Shown here: one piece after another, positions 52,566 to 62,500 of the stretch
Position numbering within the stretch: position 1 is the first letter of the stretch
Layout of the letters: each line of letters starts with the position of its first letter
Source: Pseudomonadota bacterium
GTDB lineage: Bacteria > Myxococcota_A > UBA9160 > SZUA-336
Direction of reading: 5' to 3'
NCBI GenBank assembly: GCA_003247575.1
Contig: QJZC01000050.1
Coordinates: 24,272 to 88,271 of the forward strand
DNA length: 64,000 nt
Notes under the pieces: generated by a model
The model's input: the letters and a program-made list of their open reading frames with translations, nothing else
Told to the model about the DNA's origin: nothing
Database searches by the model: none
Program-made: the position numbers and the translations under genes

Positions 52566-54203
52566 TCAGCCTCGGGTGAGACCCGATTTGGACAGACCCT
52601 CCCAGAAGCGTTCTCGGATCTCCGGTAGGGTGGAAACCAGGAGCCGGTCGAGCTCCGGCGCAGAGTAGCTCGGGTGGAGCTGATGCACCCGCTGGAGCGC
52701 CCAGGTGCCGCGCTCGGTCTCGCCCATGAGGCCCGCGCAGGAGGCAATGCAGAGGTAGTTCGGCGTCAGGTCCGGACGCTCGAGAGCCGCCCGCTCCGCA
52801 CAGCGTGCGGCTTCATCGTAGCGATGGGCGACGAAGTGACCGATTGCCAGCGCGGACAGGAACGAGCTGCGTCGCGGATCGCGCGGACTCAGGCGCAAGG
52901 CCAAGCGAGCTTGGCGTACGCCTTCTTCCCCCCGGCCCCGCATCGCGAGCAGCTGGGCGAACAGGGAGCGCGCATCGGCCATGCTGGGATTCAGCTCTAC
53001 CGCTTGTTCCATCCGCTGGAGTGCCAGGGAGCCCTCGCCCCGAACCATCGAGACGAGCCCGTCCAGGAGGTAGCCACAGGGATCGCGCGAGTCGATCCGC
53101 AGACAGGTCTGCGCCGCCTCGGCGACCCGGATGAGGTCGTCCTCGACCGAGTTCGTACACTGATGATGGACGCGTAGATGCCGCAGGTAGCCGAGCAGGA
53201 AGTTCGGCAGCACGAATCCTGGGTCCTGACTTCGCGCGCTCTCGAAGTACTCGGCGGTACGCTCGTCGAGGTGCCCGCGATGGTAGCGACCCAGGCCGAT
53301 CAAGGTCGTCTGCCAAGCGTCGAGCACGCTCGGGGGCCGGCGCTCGATGCAATCGATCTCCGCACGCACCAGCTCGGGGAGCAGCTGCGAGGCGATTCGC
53401 TCGGCGATCTCGTCCTGCAAGAGAAAGAAGTCGTCGAGCGGTTCGTCGTACCGCTCGGACCACAGGACCTGTCGGCCAGCCACCCGGCTGAGACGAACCC
53501 GAGCGCGTACGCGAGACCCTGCCGTGTCGATGCTCCCGTCGACGACGTAGCTGGCCCCGAGCTCCTCTCCGATCGCACCCGGATCGCCGCTCGGCTCCCG
53601 ACCCACGAAGGACCAGCTCGACCCGCCCGAGATGACCGGGAAGAGCCGCCAGCCAGAGAGGCATCGGATGAGGTCTTCGCTCACGCCGTGGCCGAAGCGC
53701 ACCTCTGCTGGGCTCTGCGTCAAGCTCGAGAAGGGTAGGACGGTTACCGCGTTGCGCTCGGACTGGGGGCTGCTGCGGAGCGGCACCGTCTCGAGCGGGG
53801 CGTTCTCTACCCGTTCCGCCGCGGGCGCGAATGCGCGCGCCTCGGAGAGCGAGATCGGACGCGTCGACTGCCATGCTTCCGGAAAAACGTGCACTTCGCG
53901 CTCGAGCTTCCCTTCGAACTTGAAGCCGCGACCGTGCACGGTTCGGATCAAGCGCCGCCCATCGTCGCCAAGCGCGCGCCGAATATCTGCGATCGACTGC
54001 GAGAGAGAGTTCTCGGTGACCAAGCGACCTTGCCAGACCTGGTCGAAGAACTCCTGCTTGGTCACGACGCGGTCAGAATTCTCGACCAGGTAGGCAAGCG
54101 TGTCGTACGCTTGGCGTCGCAGCTCTATGGGCTGGTCGTCGCGTTGTAGCTCGAGCACGTTCTTGTCGAGGTTGAAGCGTCCGAAGCGATAGATGTTGCT
54201 CAT
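52566..54203 (-). CDS. CadC-like winged-helix regulator with TPR repeats
   Basis: A 545-residue protein. Residues 1-100 are an OmpR/PhoB-type winged helix without a receiver (YRFGRFNLDKNVLELQRDD, RVVTKQEFFDQVWQGRLVTENSLSQSI, IRTVHGRGFKFEG). Residues about 165-275 resemble the adenylate-cyclase-associated FlgO-type domain (VLPFSSLTQSPAEVRFGHGVSEDLI, YVVDGSIDTAGSRVRARVRL). From 300 on come TPR-like repeats (LALQRMEQAVELNPSMADA, EGVRQARLALRLSP). No membrane helix is seen, unlike true CadC. The signal is unknown. It is divergent from the hybrid kinase at 54434 with 230 bases between. Confidence 0.9.
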   Translation of the reverse strand: MSNIYRFGRFNLDKNVLELQRDDQPIELRRQAYDTLAYLVENSDRVVTKQEFFDQVWQGRLVTENSLSQSIADIRRALGDDGRRLIRTVHGRGFKFEGKLEREVHVFPEAWQSTRPISLSEARAFAPAAERVENAPLETVPLRSSPQSERNAVTVLPFSSLTQSPAEVRFGHGVSEDLIRCLSGWRLFPVISGGSSWSFVGREPSGDPGAIGEELGASYVVDGSIDTAGSRVRARVRLSRVAGRQVLWSERYDEPLDDFFLLQDEIAERIASQLLPELVRAEIDCIERRPPSVLDAWQTTLIGLGRYHRGHLDERTAEYFESARSQDPGFVLPNFLLGYLRHLRVHHQCTNSVEDDLIRVAEAAQTCLRIDSRDPCGYLLDGLVSMVRGEGSLALQRMEQAVELNPSMADARSLFAQLLAMRGRGEEGVRQARLALRLSPRDPRRSSFLSALAIGHFVAHRYDEAARCAERAALERPDLTPNYLCIASCAGLMGETERGTWALQRVHQLHPSYSAPELDRLLVSTLPEIRERFWEGLSKSGLTRG

Positions 54204-54433
54204 GGGTGTCGTGGCTCAGGTGCGGAAGATGCCGCAGTATACCGATGTCTGCGGATGTCGCGTGCGTCCGTCTGGCTGCGCTGCGCAACCCTGGTCGCGG
54301 AGGAGCCGGGGGGTAGACCCTCCGGATGGATGCGGCGCGAACCGATGCCGCTGGCGCAACTTGTCCCGCCTCGACCGCAGTGGCATCGCTGGCGCTCTAT
54401 GCGCATGTGCGACTTTCGCAGTATGTCGTTGAT

Positions 54434-57187
54434 ATGACGGAGGAAATCTCCGATACGGCAAGCGTGCCAGAAGCCCTTCCGCACAGATCTCTGCTCGACA
54501 AGCTGCGTGCCAGGCGAGGGGCTCGGATGCAGGTCTTGCTCGTGGGGCTCGCACTCGCGATGACTCTGGGCAGCCTTGCCCTCGAGCATCGGCTCGTCGA
54601 TGCCCATCTCTCGGTGGTGGAGACCAATCGCATCTGGGCTGCGCGCCTTGCGGCCTACTCGAGGCTCGGGACTCTCGCTGCAGAGACCAACGCCTTGGGC
54701 AACGACATCCTCGTGCGCCGTCATCTCGATGCGGCACGTACGAATCTCGAACGCAACATGCGCAAGTTCCTCGCAGCGCTCGAGGTGGAAAGAGAGCGGC
54801 TCTCGGATCTGCCGAACCCGGAGATACGCGCGCTCGTAGGGACTGCACTTGCGCAGCTCGAGGCGCACATGGTTCGTCACGCCGCAGGGTCGCGGTCCGT
54901 TCTGTCCTACCTGGAGGATGGGCACGAGGCACTGGCGGTGCGAGAGATGGCTGCGATCGACCTCACGTACTACGAGCTGAGTCGCGCTTTGGATCTCATG
55001 CAGCGGGCGGTACGCAGTGCGCAACACGAACAGCTCGTGGAGCAGGCGATTGCCGCGCAGGAACTGCGCCACAGCTTGGGCGTAGGCGCAGTGGCAGCGA
55101 TCGTCGTGATCCTGGGAGTCGGTTCGCTCGGTCTCTCGGAACGTCGCGAGCTTGCGCGCCGGACGCGCGACATCACACAGCATGCGGCCCTGATCGAGTC
55201 GGTCTTCTGGCAGGTTGCAGACGGAATCGTCATGACCGACGACCACGGGATCATCGAGCTCGTCAACCCTGCGGTGAGCGCGCTGTTCGGATATACCCGT
55301 GCGGAGCTGATCGGGCGCAATGTATCGATGTTGATGGCCGAGCCGCAGCGCAGCGAGCACGACTCCCATCTGGCCAGCTATCGTGCGACGGGAATCGCCC
55401 GCATCATCGGCGTGGGCCGTGAGGTGATGGCGCGTCACAAGGATGGCTCGGTGTCTCCCTTCCATCTGAACGTGGCGCGCGTCGACGTCGGAGGACGTCT
55501 GCTGTTCACGGGAATCCTGCGCGACATCTCCGACCAAGTGGAGTCCCAGCGTGCTCTACGCGACGCGAAGGAGCTGGCCGAGTCGGCGACGCGCGCCAAG
55601 AGCCGCTTTCTGGCGACGATGAGCCACGAGATAAGGACTCCGATGAACGGGGTCATGGGGATGACCGAGCTGCTTCTCCATACCGAGTTGAACCCGGGAC
55701 AGGTGGAGTATGCCCGGTCGGCGCTCGCGAGTGCGCAGGCCTTGGTGGGGCTGATCGACGATATCCTCGATCTGTCGAAGATCGAGGCTGGACGTTTGGA
55801 GCTGGAAGAGCTCGAATTCGAGCTGGTGACTCAGCTCGAAGAGAGCGTCGAGATGTTCGTCGGCGCCGCGCGCTCACGGAAGCTCGTGTTCGATTCGGTG
55901 CTGGACCCGCGGTTGCCTTTCACGGTGTATGGTGACCCCAGTCGCTTGCGCCAGGTTCTGGTCAACTTGATCGGTAACGCCCAGAAGTTCACGCAAGAGG
56001 GCGCCGTGGTCGTGCGCGCGCGCATCCTCTCGGCGGACCCAGTCGAGCAGCTCGAGGTCGAGGTCTCCGACACGGGACCGGGAATTTCGCCGGAGCGTCA
56101 CACAGCGATCTTCGAACCGTTCACGCAAGCGGACTCTTCGACGACGCGTCACTTCGGTGGATCCGGCCTCGGACTGACCATCTGTCGCGAGCTCGTAGGT
56201 CGGATGCACGGCGAGATGGGTGTCGACAGCGAGCTGGGGCAAGGTGCACGTTTCTGGCTTCGGCTTCCCCTGCGCGAGGCCGACTGTCAGAGATCGGATC
56301 CGAGCGCAGCGCCGCTTCGCGGGGTACGGGCTCACGTCTTGGGTCTGGCCGGAAGCGCTCGCGATGCTGCGATTTCTTGCCTGCAAGCCGTCGGGGCCGA
56401 GGTGAGCTCGAGTGAAGAGACGGCGCTTTGCGCCGACGTGGAGGCCGATCTGATCTGCGTGTGTGGGGGGTGGGATGCGATGGAGCCACCCGACCTGCGA
56501 CACCTTCCGTCGGGCTGTGCGCGCCTCTTCCTGGCGCCGGACCTACCGGCGGGGACGACCACCTCACTGCTCGAGCGCGGCTTCGACGCGTATGCGCGTA
56601 CGCCGCTGCGACGCCAGTCGTTGGCGAATCTTGCGCTCGCAGCGCTCTCGCAGCGTGCCGCGCATCGCACGGGTCCGCACGCTCTGCTCACCGAAGCGAG
56701 TGTGCGCAGCATCGCCTCGGAGTCGAGGTCGGTCGGGGAGTCTGAGCACCGGGTCGTGGAAGAGCCCGCGGACGAAGTCGGACTCAAGCCCGGGCTGCGC
56801 GTGCTGGTAGCGGAGGACAACCCGACGAATCAGCTCATCGTTCAGCACATGCTGGAGCTGCTGGGCGCGAATGTGGAGGTGGCGGCGACCGGGGTCGAGG
56901 CGCTCCGACATCTCTCGGAGGCCGAGTTCGATTTGGTTCTGATGGATTGCCAGATGCCGCAGCTCGACGGCTACGAGACCACGCGTCGACTCCGCGCTGG
57001 CGCCGGAGAGAACCGGGACATCCCCGTCATCGCGCTGACCGCCTCGGCGATCGCGGGGGATCGAGAGCGATGTCTCGAATCGGGAATGGACGACCATCTG
57101 ACCAAGCCGATCGGCATGGCCGAGCTGCAGGCGGGCATCGAGCGCTGGGCGGACGGACGGCACCGACGCGGCGACGACAGCGCCTAA
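54434..57187 (+). CDS. Hybrid sensor histidine kinase (membrane, PAS, HisKA, HATPase, receiver)
   Basis: A 917-residue sensor. Two membrane helices (about 33-52 and 214-235) enclose a helical periplasmic domain. PAS follows (FWQVADGIVMTDDHGIIELVNPAVSALFGY). The HisKA histidine is H398 in MSHEIRTPMNG, and the ATPase has NLIGNAQKFTQEGA, VSDTGPGIS and GGSGLGLTICRELV. A degenerate receiver-like part lies near 630-730. The C-terminal receiver has VLVAEDNPTNQ and phospho-acceptor D838 in LMDCQMPQLDGYE, with KPIGMAEL. This is the BarA-like order. ATG 54434 is chosen because upstream in-frame codons show no signal or domain. A phosphotransfer partner is not in the window. Confidence 0.92.
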   Translation: MTEEISDTASVPEALPHRSLLDKLRARRGARMQVLLVGLALAMTLGSLALEHRLVDAHLSVVETNRIWAARLAAYSRLGTLAAETNALGNDILVRRHLDAARTNLERNMRKFLAALEVERERLSDLPNPEIRALVGTALAQLEAHMVRHAAGSRSVLSYLEDGHEALAVREMAAIDLTYYELSRALDLMQRAVRSAQHEQLVEQAIAAQELRHSLGVGAVAAIVVILGVGSLGLSERRELARRTRDITQHAALIESVFWQVADGIVMTDDHGIIELVNPAVSALFGYTRAELIGRNVSMLMAEPQRSEHDSHLASYRATGIARIIGVGREVMARHKDGSVSPFHLNVARVDVGGRLLFTGILRDISDQVESQRALRDAKELAESATRAKSRFLATMSHEIRTPMNGVMGMTELLLHTELNPGQVEYARSALASAQALVGLIDDILDLSKIEAGRLELEELEFELVTQLEESVEMFVGAARSRKLVFDSVLDPRLPFTVYGDPSRLRQVLVNLIGNAQKFTQEGAVVVRARILSADPVEQLEVEVSDTGPGISPERHTAIFEPFTQADSSTTRHFGGSGLGLTICRELVGRMHGEMGVDSELGQGARFWLRLPLREADCQRSDPSAAPLRGVRAHVLGLAGSARDAAISCLQAVGAEVSSSEETALCADVEADLICVCGGWDAMEPPDLRHLPSGCARLFLAPDLPAGTTTSLLERGFDAYARTPLRRQSLANLALAALSQRAAHRTGPHALLTEASVRSIASESRSVGESEHRVVEEPADEVGLKPGLRVLVAEDNPTNQLIVQHMLELLGANVEVAATGVEALRHLSEAEFDLVLMDCQMPQLDGYETTRRLRAGAGENRDIPVIALTASAIAGDRERCLESGMDDHLTKPIGMAELQAGIERWADGRHRRGDDSA

Positions 57188-57215
57188 CACCGGATGACTC
57201 ATCAGTCTTCGGCAG

Positions 57216-57286
57216 GGGCTCTGGAATCGCGGCTGCCGGGCCTGGTCGCGGACTCGAACGGCCCGGCAGCCGCGATTCCAGAGCCC
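57216..57286. repeat. Perfect 27-base inverted repeat (long hairpin) between convergent genes
   Basis: The arm 57216-57242 is an exact reverse complement of 57260-57286, separated by 17 bases. The arms begin GGGCTCTGGAATCGCGG. There is no T-run on either side, so it is not a standard intrinsic terminator. It could still stop transcripts from both strands, or it may be a dispersed palindromic element. It lies 28 bases after the hybrid kinase stop. Confidence 0.9.
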
Positions 57287-57356
57287 GATCGTCCGGGGTG
57301 GTTCGGGGGGAGCGGATCGGGTGGGTTTGCCACTCGGAGTCTGAGGTGGTCTGTCG

Positions 57357-58085
57357 TTATGAGCTCGGAGTGTGATCGCGTAGGAAGCTCTGTACGCGTG
57401 CTACCGCTGCGGCTACGGATGTGGCGTCCTTCCAGTGCTCGATCAGTTCGGCGCGGGGGGCGAGCGAGGCGATCTCTCGCGAGATGGCTTCCGGGTGGTA
57501 CAGATCGTTCCCCATGAGCACGAGCAACGGGGTTGGGCAGCTTGACACTGCTTCGCGTGTGACGTTGAAGACGAAGTCGCCGTCGTACATGCGACTCCGG
57601 AACTGCGCCCAGTCGGCGGCGCTTACCGCGGGATGGTGCTCTGCCAGCGCGCTCGCCCACCCATCGAACATGTCGTAGAAGGCGCGCTGGTTCTCTGCGC
57701 TGCGACCGATCGGCTGCTGGAGCACCGCGGCGGTGACGCGCTCGGGTGCTGCCTCGATGAGGCCGAGTGCATACGAGCCACCGATGCAGCCTCCCACGAC
57801 ATGGCAGCGCTCGATGCCGAGGTGGTCGAGGAGCGAGATGTGATCCCGCGTATAGGTGTCCCAGCCGTCGGAGGGTCGAATCGGAGCGGTAGAGCTGCCC
57901 GCATTGCGTTGGTCCATCGCGATCACGCGGAACTCGTCGGCGAGCACGTCCACTGGGTTCCAGGGCGCGCTCTTCCAGAAGCTCGCCGCCGAGCGCATGC
58001 CTCCGGGGGCGAAGAGTAGTACCGGAAAGCCGTTCCCCCGCTCCAGATAGCTCAAGCGGACACCGCCAAACTCGAATTTCTGCAT
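57357..58085 (-). CDS. Alpha/beta hydrolase with Cys at the nucleophile elbow
   Basis: A 242-residue alpha/beta hydrolase. The oxyanion strand is LLFAPGGMRSAASFW and the turn MDQRNAGSS is typical. The nucleophile elbow reads VVGGCIGGSYAL, so Cys stands where Ser is usual, as in dienelactone hydrolases. LLVLMGNDLYHP would carry the acid, while the usual terminal His segment is weak (LIEHWKDA). The ATG at 58085 begins MQKFEFGGVRLSYLERG at the first strand. The longer frame upstream overlaps the globin gene region and is not favoured. Substrate unknown. Confidence 0.84.
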   Translation of the reverse strand: MQKFEFGGVRLSYLERGNGFPVLLFAPGGMRSAASFWKSAPWNPVDVLADEFRVIAMDQRNAGSSTAPIRPSDGWDTYTRDHISLLDHLGIERCHVVGGCIGGSYALGLIEAAPERVTAAVLQQPIGRSAENQRAFYDMFDGWASALAEHHPAVSAADWAQFRSRMYDGDFVFNVTREAVSSCPTPLLVLMGNDLYHPEAISREIASLAPRAELIEHWKDATSVAAAVARVQSFLRDHTPSS

Positions 58086-58267
58086 GAGGCGAGACTGCCA
58101 TCCCGTGGCGAGTACGGCAATCGCTCTCCGATCCGGATCTTCGATCCGTGCACTGTGGCCCTGAAGGGCGCGTGGTGGCACTGAAGGTTCTTCAGTTGCC
58201 CATGCTGGCGACCGAGACAGAGGATCGGCTGTGCGACTCTGACGGAGGGGAGGAGCTCGCGAGTCCC

Positions 58268-58642
58268 ATGGGAGACGAGAGCGTGGACCGGACCCTCTAT
58301 GAGCAACTCGGTGGCAAGGCGGCAGTGGAAGCGGCCGTGGATCTCTTCTACGACAAGGTGCTCGCGGACGAGCGCATCCATCACTTCTTCGATGGTGTCG
58401 ACATGGCGCGCCAGCGTGGGAAGCAGAAGATCTTTCTCACGTACGTCTTCGGGGGCCCGGTCAAGTACGAGGGCAAGGACATGCGCCAGGCTCACCAGCA
58501 CCTCGACCTGCGCGAGGAGCACTTCACGGCGGTCGCCGAGAACCTCCAGTCGACCTTGGAGGAGCTCTCCGTGCCTGCAGAACTGATCAAGCAGGTCATG
58601 GAGATCGCTGCGAGCACGCACGACGACGTGCTCGACGTCTGA
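58268..58642 (+). CDS. Group 1 truncated haemoglobin
   Basis: A 124-residue 2/2 globin. TLYEQLGGKAAVEAAVDLFYDKVLAD is the standard group 1 opening, with Phe/Tyr at the B helix, FFDGVDMARQRGKQKIFLTYVFGG in the E region, and the proximal His in AHQHLDLREEHF. The length equals the family norm. The ATG at 58268 is chosen over longer starts (58202, 58148) because GGGGAGGAG precedes it and homology begins there. It probably binds O2 or NO. It is divergent from the hydrolase at 58085. Confidence 0.93.
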   Translation: MGDESVDRTLYEQLGGKAAVEAAVDLFYDKVLADERIHHFFDGVDMARQRGKQKIFLTYVFGGPVKYEGKDMRQAHQHLDLREEHFTAVAENLQSTLEELSVPAELIKQVMEIAASTHDDVLDV

Positions 58643-58674
58643 GCAAGGAGCGCGCGAGCGGTGGGCCTCTGTTC

Positions 58675-59556
58675 TCAGGGAGAGCTCGTGGCCCACATCC
58701 ACGCGACTCCGAGCGCCGCCAGCGCGGTCGCACTCAGGAGTCCCTGAGTAAGGCCGCGCGGCGGCCGCGCGAGGAGCAGCCCCGACCCGATTCCGAGCGG
58801 TGTGCCCGTCAGGAGTCCGAGCAGGTGAGCCAGGACGTCCGTTCGCTCGCCGCCCGTTCCCAGCATCGCGAGTAGCCCCATGCTCGCCGCCAGTGGAAGC
58901 CACGCGCGGCGACGGGAATGAAAGACGGGGTAGCGCCAGCGCGCAGCGAACTGCAGACCGCAGAGCACGCCGATCATGGCGAAGACGGACGTCGAGGCGC
59001 CGATCGAGAAGTGTCCAGGTCCGTGCAGCCAGGCGTTGAGCCCGTTCGCGATCGCTCCCGCAGTGACGCCGAGCAGTGTACCGAGTCCCGGGCCCAGCGA
59101 GCGGAAGAGGAACGTCGCGAACACGCCTCCGGTGACGGCATTCGAGAGCGCGTGGGCGTAGTCTGCGTGCAGGGTGAGCGCGGTCAAGGTTCGAAACCAC
59201 TCACCGCGCAGGACCGCCCCCGAGTTGAGCTGGCCCGCGTCCATGAGCTCGGCTCGTCCCGCGAAGCCCACGTGCAGTGCTGCTACGCCCAGGGCGAACA
59301 GCCAGCCGGTATGGGTCCGGCCCCATTCGACGCGTGTTGGCGGCGGGACGGCGCGCAGGCGCGCGTCGTGTGCGAATGCGGCGAGCGCGCGCTCGCCAGA
59401 CGCGAGTAGGTCCGGCGCGATCAGCACGTGGTAGCTGCCCTCGAGCAGGACCACTCGATTGGGAATGCCCGCCGAGTGGAGGACGAGCGACCACTCCTCC
59501 GCTTGTGTGCGCGTCTCGCTGTGGGCGAGGCATGTCGAGTGGGGGAGGTCGGCCAT
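58675..59556 (-). CDS. Rhomboid-family intramembrane serine protease
   Basis: A 293-residue membrane protein. The N-terminal 75 residues are a soluble part (SETRTQAEEWSLVLHSAGIPNRV, resembling a DUF2007-like ferredoxin-fold segment). Then come six or seven membrane helices. The catalytic Ser is in GASTSVFAMIG and the His in DVLAHLLGLLTG, with GEWFRTLTALTLHADYAHALSN in helix 2, as in GlpG-type rhomboids. It is convergent with the globin gene and downstream of icmF on the same strand with a 22-base gap, so co-transcription is likely. Substrate unknown. Confidence 0.92.
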   Translation of the reverse strand: MADLPHSTCLAHSETRTQAEEWSLVLHSAGIPNRVVLLEGSYHVLIAPDLLASGERALAAFAHDARLRAVPPPTRVEWGRTHTGWLFALGVAALHVGFAGRAELMDAGQLNSGAVLRGEWFRTLTALTLHADYAHALSNAVTGGVFATFLFRSLGPGLGTLLGVTAGAIANGLNAWLHGPGHFSIGASTSVFAMIGVLCGLQFAARWRYPVFHSRRRAWLPLAASMGLLAMLGTGGERTDVLAHLLGLLTGTPLGIGSGLLLARPPRGLTQGLLSATALAALGVAWMWATSSP

Positions 59557-59578
59557 GCGGGCTCTCGCCGGACGCGCG

Positions 59579-62500
59579 CTAGAGCGAGCGTCGGTAGCGG
59601 CCGCCTACGTCGAACAGCGCATCCGTGATCTGACCGAGGGTGGCGACTTTGACGGTCTCCATCAGCTCCGCGAAGACGTTTCCGCGCGATGTCGCCGTCT
59701 CTTGCAGGCGGCGCAGCGCGGCGGGCGCGCGCTCTGCCATGCGCTCCTCGAAGGCCCGTCTGGCTGCCACCTGGACCAGCTGCTGCGCCTGGCTCGCGCG
59801 CGCGAGATCCGACGTCTCGGGTTCGGGCTCGGGAGCTTCGGATTCGAAGACATTCACACCGATGATGGGGAGCTTACCGGAGTGTTTGAGGGATTCGTAG
59901 TGCAAGCTCTCGTCCTGGATGCGCCCGCGTTGGTAGAGGGTCTCCATCGCGCCCAGCACGCCTCCGCGTTCGGAGAGTCGTTCGAACTCGCGCAGGACCG
60001 ACTCCTCGACCAGGTCGGTCAGCTCGTCGATCACGTAGGCCCCTTGGATCGGGTTCTGATTTTGAGTCAGACCGAGCTCTCGCGCGATGATGAGCTGGAT
60101 CGCCAGAGCGCGTCGCACGGACTCCTCGGTGGGCGTGGTGACGGCTTCGTCGTAGGCGTTCGTGTGGAGGCTGTCGCAGCGGTCCTCGAGAGCGGTGAGT
60201 GCCTGCAAGGTGGTGCGGATGTCGTTGAATGCCATCTCGCGGGCGTGCAGCGATCGTCCGGACGTCTGAACGTGGTACTTGAGCTTCTGACTGCGTTCCG
60301 CCGCGCCGTAGCGCTCGCGCATGACGATCGCCCAGATGCGCCGCGCCACGCGGCCGATCACGCTGTACTCTGCATCGAGGCCATTGCTGAAGAAGAACGA
60401 GAAGTTGTTCGCGAACGCGTCGATCGGCATGCCGCGCGCCAGATAGTACTCGCAGTACGTCAGGCCGTTGGCCAGGGTGAACGCGAGCTGGGTAATGGGG
60501 TTCGCTCCGGCTTCGGCGATGTGATACCCCGAGATCGACACCGAGTAGAAGTTCCCCACGTCGTGCAGGACGAAGTAGGCCTGCATGTCCCCCATCAGCG
60601 AGAGCGCGAACTCGGTCGAGAAGATGCAGGTGTTCTGGGCTTGGTCTTCCTTCAGGATGTCGGCCTGAACGGTGCCTCGCACTCGGCGCAGGACGTCGCT
60701 CTGGATGCGTGCGTAGGTCTCGGGATCGACCACCTGGTCTCCGGAGACTCCGAGGAGCGCCAGGCCCAGCCCGTCGTGGCCGTCGGGGAGCTCTCCGCGG
60801 TAGTGGGGGTAGCTCGATGCAGGAGTCTTCTCGCCGCGCAGTCCTGCGAGCGCGCGCTCGAGCCCACCGGTCTCGCGTAGGTGCCGCTCGACACCCTGAT
60901 CGATCGCGGCATTCAAGAAGAAGGCGAGCAGCATGGGAGCCGGGCCGTTGATGGTCATCGAGACCGATGTGTTGGGTGCGCACAGGTCGAATCCCGAGTA
61001 CAGCTTCTTGCAGTCGTCGAGCGTGCAGATCGAGACGCCCGAGTTGCCCACCTTGCCCAGGATGTCGGGGCGCTCGTCCGGATCACGCCCGTACAGGGTG
61101 ACGCTGTCGAAGGCGGTCGAGAGGCGCACCGAGCGCTGCCCACGGGCGAGGAGGTGGAAGCGGCGGTTCGTCTGCTCGGGCGGCCCTTCGCCCGCGAACA
61201 TGCGGGCTGCGTCCTCGTCCTCGCGTCGGAATGGGAACACGCCGGCCGTGAACGGGAAGCAGCCGGGCAGATTCTCCTCTCGGTAGTAGCGCACCAGATC
61301 TGCCCACTTCTGTGTGCGTGGGAGTGCGACCTTCGGAAGCGAGGTTCCCGACAAGGTCGAGGTGTAGTTCTGGACCTCGAAGTGCCGCTCACGAACCTGA
61401 TAGGTCTGGGACGCGGCGCGATAGCGTTCTCGAAGCTCCGGCCAGCCGCGCAGCCAGGCCTGCGTATCCACCGGGAGGGCTTCCCAGCTTGCCCGGTGGC
61501 TGCTCTCGAGAACGTCCGTGGCGGCTGTCTTCGACGTCGCGGTGGTCGACTCCGCTGTGCTCGCCCCGTCGCGCTCGAGGATCTCGCGTGCGATGTCCAG
61601 CGACTGTGCGATGTCGGCTGCATCGGCCTGTGCGCGCGTGTCTGCGTGATACGCACGTACCAGCTCGGCGATCTCGGCCAGATAGCGCTGGCGCGCCGTC
61701 GGGATGAGTGCGTCCGGATCGAGGCTGGTGGGCGCTCGTCCGGCCGTGGGGCGTTCGCCTACCTTGGGCTCGCCGCGTTCAGGCTCTCCGTGTTCAACTC
61801 CGTGTTCGACTCCGTGTTCAAGAGGGGGCAGGCCGGCCCAGGTCGTGCGCAGCTCCGCGTACAAGGCTCGAATCCCGCGGTCGTTGAAGCGACGCGCGAT
61901 CGTCGGAAAGACCGGGATTTCTGCATCCTCGCGCGAGAAGTCCGCGTGGTTTCGGCGCCACTGCTTGCGGATGTCGCGTAGCGCATCGGCGGCGCCGCGC
62001 CGATCGAATTTGTTCAGCACGATGACGTCGGCCAGATCGAGCATGTCGATCTTTTCGAGCTGCGACGGGGCTCCGTACTCTGGGGTCATCACGTAGATCG
62101 ATTGGTCCACGCGGTCGACGATCTCGGAGTCGCTCTGGCCGATGCCCGCGGTCTCGATCACGATCAGATCGAAGTCGGCCGCCTGCAGGACCGAGATCGC
62201 GTCGGCCAGTGCGCTCGACACGGCCAGGTGGGTGCGACGCGTCGCCAGGGAACGCACGTAGACGCCACTTCCATGGATCGCGTTCATGCGAATGCGATCG
62301 CCGAGCAGCGCGCCGCCGGACCGACGGCGGGTCGGGTCGACCAGGATGAGGCCGATCGATCGACTCGGAAACTCGAGCCGGAAACTGCGAACCAGTTCAT
62401 CGACCACACTCGACTTGCCCGCGCCTCCGGTTCCCGTGAAGCCGATGACCGGTGCGCGCTCCCGTGGCCGGAGGGTGCCGAGCTGCTCGCGCAGCCGGCT

